A DNA stretch of 64,000 nucleotides from Billgrantia zhangzhouensis (lineage in GTDB: Bacteria; Pseudomonadota; Gammaproteobacteria; Pseudomonadales; Halomonadaceae), in NCBI RefSeq assembly GCF_021404465.1, contig NZ_JABFTT010000010.1, positions 124,001-188,000 on the forward strand, given 5' to 3'. Positions within the stretch are counted from its first letter, which is position 1, and the number at the start of each line of letters is the position of its first letter. The notes below the pieces were generated by a model that was not told where the DNA came from, searched no databases, and was given only the letters and a program-made list of their open reading frames with translations. This document shows, in pieces, positions 58,920-64,000 of this stretch. Position numbers and translations under genes: made by a program.

Positions 58920-59912
58920 ATGAAATTGTTGCTTCCCCTGATGGCCGTGGTGGCAGGTCTTGTGCTGCTGGTTTGGAGTGCCGAGCGTTTCGTCGACGGT
59001 GCGGCAGCGACGTCCCGGCGGCTTGGGGTTTCCCCGCTACTGGTGGGTATGCTGGTCATCGGTTTCGGCACTTCGGCCCCCGAGCTGATGGTCTCTTCCC
59101 TGGCGGCGGGACAAGGCAATCCCGGCCTGGCATTGGGCAACGGTTACGGCTCGAACATCGCCAATATCGGCTTGATCCTGGGGCTCATGGCGGTCATCTC
59201 GCCGCTGGCGGTGCATTCGAGCGTGATCCGTCGCGAGCTGCCGATTCTGGTAGCGGTGACGTTCCTGTCGGCGCTGCTGATGTGGGGTGGGGTGATCGGC
59301 CGTCTCGAAGGCAGTCTGCTGCTCACGCTGCTGGCGGCCATGATCGGTTTCAGTATCTGGCAGGCGCACCGTTCCAGCGGCGATGTCCTGGGCGCCGAAA
59401 CGAAGGAGAGCCTGCAGGCCCATCCCATGTCGTTGCGGGCCGGGGTGATCTGGACCCTGGTGGGGTTGGCCCTACTGGTGCTGAGTTCTCGGATACTGGT
59501 GTGGGGAGCGGTGGAGATCGCGATCGGTTTTGGCGTCAGCGACCTGATCATCGGCTTGACTATCGTCGCCGTCGGTACTTCGTTGCCGGAGCTGGCTTCC
59601 TCCTTCAGCGCATTGCGCAAGGGAGAGCACGACCTGGTGGTCGGCAACGTGGTCGGCTCGAACCTGTTCAACACGCTTGGTGTGGTTGGGCTGGCGGCGG
59701 TCATTCACCCCATTGAGGTGGGGGGCGAGGTGCTGCTGCGGGACTGGAGTCTGATGACCGTCATGACGCTACTGATGACGGTCTTCGCGATTGGCTGGAA
59801 AGGCCGTCCGGGACGCATCAATCGACTTGAGGGTGCCATGCTGTTGACGCTGTTCGTCGGCTACACCGCGTTCATGGTGCATCTGGTGATGCAGGGCGCG
59901 GGGGCGCTTTGA
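58920..59912 (+). CDS. CaCA-family calcium/sodium antiporter (YrbG-like)
   Basis: 330 residues, about ten membrane segments in two inverted halves. Both alpha-repeats are visible: GFGTSAPELMVSSLAAGQGNPGLALGNGYGSNIANI and VAVGTSLPELASSFSALRKGEHDLVVGNVVGSNLFN. It exchanges Ca2+ for Na+ across the inner membrane. The ATG at 58920 lies only two bases after GAGGAG, so initiation at the TTG six bases on is a real alternative. An inverted repeat precedes the ribosome site. Confidence 0.9.
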   Translation: MKLLLPLMAVVAGLVLLVWSAERFVDGAAATSRRLGVSPLLVGMLVIGFGTSAPELMVSSLAAGQGNPGLALGNGYGSNIANIGLILGLMAVISPLAVHSSVIRRELPILVAVTFLSALLMWGGVIGRLEGSLLLTLLAAMIGFSIWQAHRSSGDVLGAETKESLQAHPMSLRAGVIWTLVGLALLVLSSRILVWGAVEIAIGFGVSDLIIGLTIVAVGTSLPELASSFSALRKGEHDLVVGNVVGSNLFNTLGVVGLAAVIHPIEVGGEVLLRDWSLMTVMTLLMTVFAIGWKGRPGRINRLEGAMLLTLFVGYTAFMVHLVMQGAGAL

Positions 59913-60222
59913 CAGGTGCTGCTGGCACCGCTGCGACAACCCGACACAGGGAGGAAACAGGACCTGCTGCACAGGCTCTAGTAGGCTTTGCGGATACAAG
60001 CACAAGACGTAGTGGAATGCATTGACCTGGGACAGTGTTTCGGCGCGTAGGCTTTTGTAAGCGACAACGCCCAGCAAGGCTCACTGTTCTAGGCTCTAGC
60101 TGTGTCGAGGTGAAATGCGCCACGACATGTCCAGGAGGGACATGCCGGAGGCACGACAATGGCACCCAGTGTGCTTTCGCATCCCTCGAGACGTCGACTC
60201 TCTCGCAGCCAAGAGGTACGTC
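59913..60222. other. 310-base gap upstream of cioA, no gene seen
   Basis: No ORF with family support lies here. A small hairpin (GGTGC, GCACC) follows the antiporter stop. The 9-mer AGGCTCTAG occurs twice (59973-59981 and 60091-60099). I looked for an ANR/FNR dyad and a clear sigma-70 promoter for cioA and found neither convincing. Confidence 0.5.
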
Positions 60223-61635
60223 ATGGAGCTTGATCCCGTATTGCTATCGCGATTGCAGTTCGCCTTCGTCGTCTCCTTTCATGCCATTTTTCCCGTCTTT
60301 ACCATCGGCTTGGCGTCCTACATCACCGTGCTTCATGCGCTGTTCTACAAGACGCGCAATCCGGCCTGGGACCGCCTGGCCTATCTCTGGACGAAGGTAT
60401 TCGCCGTTGCCTTCGGCATGGGGGTGGTATCGGGCATCGTGATGTCCTTCCAGTTCGGTACCAACTGGAGCAATTTCTCCCAGGCGAGCGCCAACTTCAT
60501 CGGGCCGCTGCTGAGCTATGAGGTCGTCACCGCCTTCTTCCTCGAAGCCGCCTTCCTCGGCGTGTTGCTGTTCGGCCGTGGGCGGGTGCCGCAGGGGGTG
60601 CATCTGTTCGCCGCTGCCATGGTGGCGCTGGGAACCTTCATCTCGACCTTCTGGATCCTGGCCGCGAACAGTTGGATGCATACCCCGGCTGGCGTCGATT
60701 TCACCAACGGTGTCTTCCGCGTCACCTCCTGGACGGAGGCGATCTTCAACCCCTCGTTCCCGTATCGCTTCGCGCACATGGCCATGGCCTCGTTCATCAC
60801 CGGCGGCTTCGTCGTGGCCGGGGTCAGCGCTTGGTACCTGCTGATCGGCCGCGACGTCGAGGCCAACCGCAAGGCGCTGTCGATGTGCCTGTGGATGCTG
60901 CTGGTGCTGACACCGACCCAGGCGCTGGTGGGAGACTTCCATGGGCTCAACACCTTCGAGTATCAGCCGGTCAAGCTCTCGGCCATGGAGGGCAACTGGG
61001 AGACCCGCGAAGGCGCTCCCTTCCTGCTCTTTGCCTGGCCGGACCAGGCGGCACAGCAGAACCGCTTCGAGATCGGCATTCCCTATGCCGCCAGTCTGAT
61101 CCTGACCCACGAACTCCACGGCGAGATTCCCGGCATCATCGAGGCACCTCCCGAGGAGCAGCCGCCGGTCGCCATCGTCTTTTGGTCGTTTCGCGTGATG
61201 GTTGGCCTCGGTCTGCTGATGATCGCGGTATCGCTGCTGGGCCTTTATCTGCGGCGTGGCGGCAAGCTCTACCATGCCAGACGCTATCTGCAGACCCTGC
61301 GGCTAATGTCGGTCGCGCCCTTCATCGCCGTGCTGGCGGGATGGATCACCACCGAGTCGGGACGTGCGCCATGGCTGGTCTACGGCATCATGACCCACGC
61401 CGAGGGCGTCACGCCTTCGCTGACCGGCGGCATGGCACTGTTCACTCTGATCGGCTACATCACGGTCTACGGCATCATCTTCTATGCCGGCACCTACTAT
61501 CTGACCCGCGTCATCCGCTACGGCATGGAGCCGAAGGAGGAGGAGAAGCTGATCGACGATTTCGAGACGCCCAAGCGGCCCTGGTCGGCCACCCACACGC
61601 CATTCGACGACAATCCCGCCAAGAGGGAGGTCTGA
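60223..61635 (+). CDS. cioA: Cytochrome bd-type quinol oxidase subunit I, cyanide-insensitive (CioA) class
   Basis: 470 residues. Heme ligands H20, H185 and M326 and the acidic proton-path pair E100/E108 are visible. The quinol region has K251 and E256 (KLSAMEG). The methionine ligand lies about 67 positions earlier than in E. coli CydA, so the Q-loop is short; the motif ESGRAPWLVYG replaces the E. coli EYGRQPW. Both mark the CioA group of bd oxidases. It oxidises quinol and reduces oxygen in the inner membrane. ATG at 60223 has GAGG seven bases upstream. Confidence 0.93.
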   Translation: MELDPVLLSRLQFAFVVSFHAIFPVFTIGLASYITVLHALFYKTRNPAWDRLAYLWTKVFAVAFGMGVVSGIVMSFQFGTNWSNFSQASANFIGPLLSYEVVTAFFLEAAFLGVLLFGRGRVPQGVHLFAAAMVALGTFISTFWILAANSWMHTPAGVDFTNGVFRVTSWTEAIFNPSFPYRFAHMAMASFITGGFVVAGVSAWYLLIGRDVEANRKALSMCLWMLLVLTPTQALVGDFHGLNTFEYQPVKLSAMEGNWETREGAPFLLFAWPDQAAQQNRFEIGIPYAASLILTHELHGEIPGIIEAPPEEQPPVAIVFWSFRVMVGLGLLMIAVSLLGLYLRRGGKLYHARRYLQTLRLMSVAPFIAVLAGWITTESGRAPWLVYGIMTHAEGVTPSLTGGMALFTLIGYITVYGIIFYAGTYYLTRVIRYGMEPKEEEKLIDDFETPKRPWSATHTPFDDNPAKREV

Positions 61636-61638
61636 TCC

Positions 61639-62649
61639 ATGGAAATGTTCGATCTGTCTGTGATCTGGGCGCTCATCATCGGCTTCGGCATCATGATGTA
61701 CGTGCTGATGGATGGCTTCGACCTGGGGCTCGGCATCCTGTTTCCGTTCGCCCCCGACGAGGATGCCCGCGACGTGATGATGAATACGGTGGCGCCGGTG
61801 TGGGACGGCAACGAGACCTGGCTGGTGCTCGGTGGCGCCGGGCTGCTGGCGGCGTTTCCGCTGGTCTACACGGTGTTCCTGCCGGCGCTCTATATTGGTG
61901 TGTTCCTGATGGTGGCGGGGCTGGTGTTCCGTGGTGTGGCCTTCGAGCTGCGCTTCAAGTCGCGCCGCGAACGCCGCGGGCGTAGGCTGTGGAACCTGGC
62001 CTTCAGCGGCGGCTCGGCGGTGGCGGCTTTCGCCCAGGGGGCCGTGGTGGGAACGTACATTCAGGGTTTCGAAACCCAGAATGGCGTCTTCGTCGGCGGC
62101 GCCTTCGATTGGCTGACGCCGTTCACGGTGCTCACCGGGATCGGCATCATGATCGGCTACGCGCTACTGGGCACCACCTGGCTGATCCTCAAGTCGGAGG
62201 GCTACATTCAGGCCTGGGCCTACAAGCTCACCACGCCGCTGCTGCTGGCGGTACTGGTGATCTTTGGCATCATCAGCATCTGGACGCCGCTGGTGAACGA
62301 AGTCGTATGGGAGCGCTGGTTCGGTCACCTGCAGGTGATCTGGATCCTGCCGGTCCTCACGCTCCTCTGCATGTTCGGCATCTACTGGGCGGTGCGCCAG
62401 CGGCGCGAGCTGCTGCCGTTCATGGCCACGTTGGGTATGTTCCTGTTCACCTATCTGGGCCTGGTCGTGAGCAAGTGGCCCTGGCTGGTGCCGCCCAACT
62501 ACACCATCTGGGACGCCGCTTCAGCTCCCGAATCGCAGCTCTTCCTGCTGCTCGGCGTGCTGTTCGTATTGCCTTTCGTGCTGGGCTACACCTTCTGGTC
62601 CTACTGGGTGTTCCGCGGCAAGGTGCGCCCGGGCGAGGGTTATCACTGA
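61639..62649 (+). CDS. cioB: Cytochrome bd-type quinol oxidase subunit II (CioB class)
   Basis: 336 residues with eight membrane helices. The family N-terminal region [17 protein letters not shown] and [26 protein letters not shown] is clear. It pairs with subunit I three bases upstream (GGGAGG provides the ribosome site within the cioA end). The small CydX subunit is not encoded after it: only four bases separate its stop from the next gene. Confidence 0.95.
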   Translation: MEMFDLSVIWALIIGFGIMMYVLMDGFDLGLGILFPFAPDEDARDVMMNTVAPVWDGNETWLVLGGAGLLAAFPLVYTVFLPALYIGVFLMVAGLVFRGVAFELRFKSRRERRGRRLWNLAFSGGSAVAAFAQGAVVGTYIQGFETQNGVFVGGAFDWLTPFTVLTGIGIMIGYALLGTTWLILKSEGYIQAWAYKLTTPLLLAVLVIFGIISIWTPLVNEVVWERWFGHLQVIWILPVLTLLCMFGIYWAVRQRRELLPFMATLGMFLFTYLGLVVSKWPWLVPPNYTIWDAASAPESQLFLLLGVLFVLPFVLGYTFWSYWVFRGKVRPGEGYH

Positions 62650-62653
62650 GCCC

Positions 62654-64000
62654 ATGCGCCACGACTTACGCACGTCGCCGCGTCGATGGCTGGCGGCGCA
62701 TGCCGCGCGTCAACGGGGCTGGCTGGGGCTGGCCGCCCTGGCGGGAATCGCCGCCGGGGCGCTGACGGTCGTCCAGATGGCCCTGCTGGCCTGGATCGTC
62801 AGCCGCCTGCTCGTCGACGGCGATGCTCTAGTCACACTGAGCGGGGCCTTCATCGCGCTGGTGGGCGTGCTGCTGCTCAGGGCCATGTGCCAGTGGGGGC
62901 AGGAGTTGGCCGGCCAGGAGGCAAGCCTGCGCATCCGTGTGTCGGTTCGTGCCGAGCTGCTCGATCACCTGGCGGCGATGGGGCCGGTACGTGCCGGCTC
63001 CCGCCACACGGCGGCCCTCGCCAGCCAACTGGTCGAGCAGGTCGAGGCGCTGGATGGCTACTTCGCACGCTTTCTGCCCCAGCTTCGCCTGTGTGCGGTC
63101 ATACCGCTACTCATCGTGTTGGTCGTGCTGTCGCTCGATTGGCTGGCAGCCCTCTTCCTGCTGCTCGCCGCGCCCTTGATACCGCTGTTCATGGCCCTGG
63201 TGGGGATGGGGGCGGAGCGCCTCAATCGCGACCAGTTCGCTCTCGTCAGCCGGCTCTCGGGGCATTTTCTCGACCGCGTGAGAGGGATCGCCACGCTGCA
63301 GCTGTTTCATCGCACGGCGGAAGCCACCGCCGAGGTGCATGAAGCGGCGGATCGTTATCGGCGCTTGAGTATGCGTACCCTGCGCGTGGCCTTTCTCTCG
63401 TCGGCGGTGCTCGAGTTCTTCGCCTCGGTGGCGATTGCCGTGGTCGCCATCTATGTCGGCTTCGGTCTGCTGGGCTATCTCGAGTTCGGCCCGGCAGGGG
63501 AACTGACGCTATTCAGCGGCCTGCTGGTGCTGCTGTTGGCGCCGGAGTTCTTCCAGCCGCTGCGTACCTTGGCCCAGCACTACCACGATCGCGCGGCAGC
63601 GCTGGGAGCTGCGGACGGCATGCTGGCGCTGCTGGACGAGCCGGTACGCCATCCAGCGGCTGGGCGAGAGGAGGTGCCGCCGGAGGATGGCCTGGTGGCG
63701 TTGCGAGACGTCTCGCTCACTCATCCGGGCCGAGGTCGAGTGCTGGGGCCGTTGAGCCTCGCGGTGGCAGCCGGCGAGACGCTGGTCGTCACCGGCCCCT
63801 CCGGCGCCGGTAAATCGGCGCTGCTGCAGCTGCTGGCAGGCTTCGTGACGCCCGACGAGGGGGAGCGGCGGGCTCGGCGAGAGCTGAAGATCGCCTGGAT
63901 GGATCAGCGCCCCGTGCTGATCCATGGCCGCCTGGCCGACAACCTGCGCCTGGCAGCCCCCGAGGCCAATGACGACGAGCTGTATCGCGCCCTCGAGCGC
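62654..64000 (+). CDS. cydD: CydD, ABC exporter half needed for bd oxidase assembly, C-terminus cut by window edge
   Basis: 449 residues visible of about 560-590. Six-helix transmembrane domain (about 20-320) followed by the nucleotide-binding domain with Walker A GPSGAGKS at 381-388; the signature and Walker B motifs lie mostly beyond the edge. CydDC exports cysteine and glutathione to the periplasm and is needed for heme incorporation in bd oxidases. Directly behind cioAB, so probably one operon; cydC is expected next. Confidence 0.9.
   Translation, partial: MRHDLRTSPRRWLAAHAARQRGWLGLAALAGIAAGALTVVQMALLAWIVSRLLVDGDALVTLSGAFIALVGVLLLRAMCQWGQELAGQEASLRIRVSVRAELLDHLAAMGPVRAGSRHTAALASQLVEQVEALDGYFARFLPQLRLCAVIPLLIVLVVLSLDWLAALFLLLAAPLIPLFMALVGMGAERLNRDQFALVSRLSGHFLDRVRGIATLQLFHRTAEATAEVHEAADRYRRLSMRTLRVAFLSSAVLEFFASVAIAVVAIYVGFGLLGYLEFGPAGELTLFSGLLVLLLAPEFFQPLRTLAQHYHDRAAALGAADGMLALLDEPVRHPAAGREEVPPEDGLVALRDVSLTHPGRGRVLGPLSLAVAAGETLVVTGPSGAGKSALLQLLAGFVTPDEGERRARRELKIAWMDQRPVLIHGRLADNLRLAAPEANDDELYRALER

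Noticed and set aside
60022..60053. Sigma-70 promoter or ANR box before cioA (TTGACC ... TAGGCT)
   Set aside because: The spacer is 20 bases and no TTGAT-N4-ATCAA dyad is present.

Overview
The window reads as a stretch of ordinary chromosome from a GC-rich gammaproteobacterium, most likely a Halomonas-like member of the Halomonadaceae. I base this on the psrA/lexA neighbourhood and the bau, ama and gcd catabolic genes shared with pseudomonads, on pqiABC, ppsR/ppsA and acnB, and on the overall protein style; the taxon is inferred from remembered families, not from a search. I see no rRNA, complete tRNA, insertion sequence, prophage, CRISPR array or other island signature. Genes are densely packed, many with overlapping stop/start codons. 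The genes at both edges are cut: an RNase J-like nuclease on the left and cydD on the right.

Layout. 0-5 kb: RNase J-like gene, purU, an orphan CbiM-like membrane protein, and a lexA-dinB SOS operon divergent from psrA. 5-8 kb: psrA, a cytosolic YkuD enzyme, nagZ and hpt, all on the plus strand. 8-12 kb: a beta-alanine operon (bauA-mmsA/bauC) with a divergent LysR regulator. 12-14 kb: NhaC-type antiporter and a divergent Lrp-type regulator. 14-18 kb: amaA-amaB (L-pipecolate/lysine catabolism) with a divergent LysR regulator. 18-24 kb: acyl-CoA synthetase and LiuR-like MerR regulator facing a valine-type operon (acyl-CoA dehydrogenase, 3-hydroxyisobutyryl-CoA hydrolase, mmsB). 24-28 kb: MATE exporter, then gcdH and a class III CoA-transferase for glutarate/glutaryl-CoA. 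28-34 kb: ppsR/ppsA and a periplasmic gamma-glutamyltransferase. 34-40 kb: membrane-anchored GDPD, rraA, an outer-membrane barrel, acnB. 40-45 kb: DUF1289 protein, miaE and a very large BTAD/cyclase-like/STAND ATPase regulator. 45-49 kb: a queC-queE-queD-YkgJ operon with 1-4 base overlaps, then trhP (yegQ). 49-55 kb: HDOD-GGDEF protein, asparaginase, CynX-type MFS transporter, rhlE. 55-59 kb: pqiABC. 59-64 kb: Ca/Na antiporter and a cyanide-insensitive-type bd oxidase (cioAB) followed by cydD.

How the parts fit. Much of the first half is amino-acid catabolism. Beta-alanine goes to malonate semialdehyde and acetyl-CoA (bauA, mmsA/bauC). Lysine goes via pipecolate to aminoadipate (amaA, amaB), with glutaryl-CoA finished by gcdH and its CoA-transferase. 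Valine goes to 3-hydroxyisobutyrate and its semialdehyde (20.8-24.1 kb), whose last step probably uses the MmsA at 8 kb. PEP synthase with its regulatory kinase/phosphatase and aconitase B connect these to gluconeogenesis and the TCA cycle. The clearest regulatory sites are two tandem imperfect LexA boxes on a lexA promoter, a PsrA-type site before psrA, a LiuR-type palindrome plus a second unexplained palindrome before the valine operon, and a palindrome lying on the -10 element of gcdH.

I did not find a convincing new multi-gene system. The items most worth a second look are the 1.3-thousand-residue regulator with a degenerate cyclase domain, a duplicated QueD-like protein whose first half lost its zinc ligands, the cytosolic YkuD enzyme coupled to psrA and next to nagZ, and the double operator of the valine operon.
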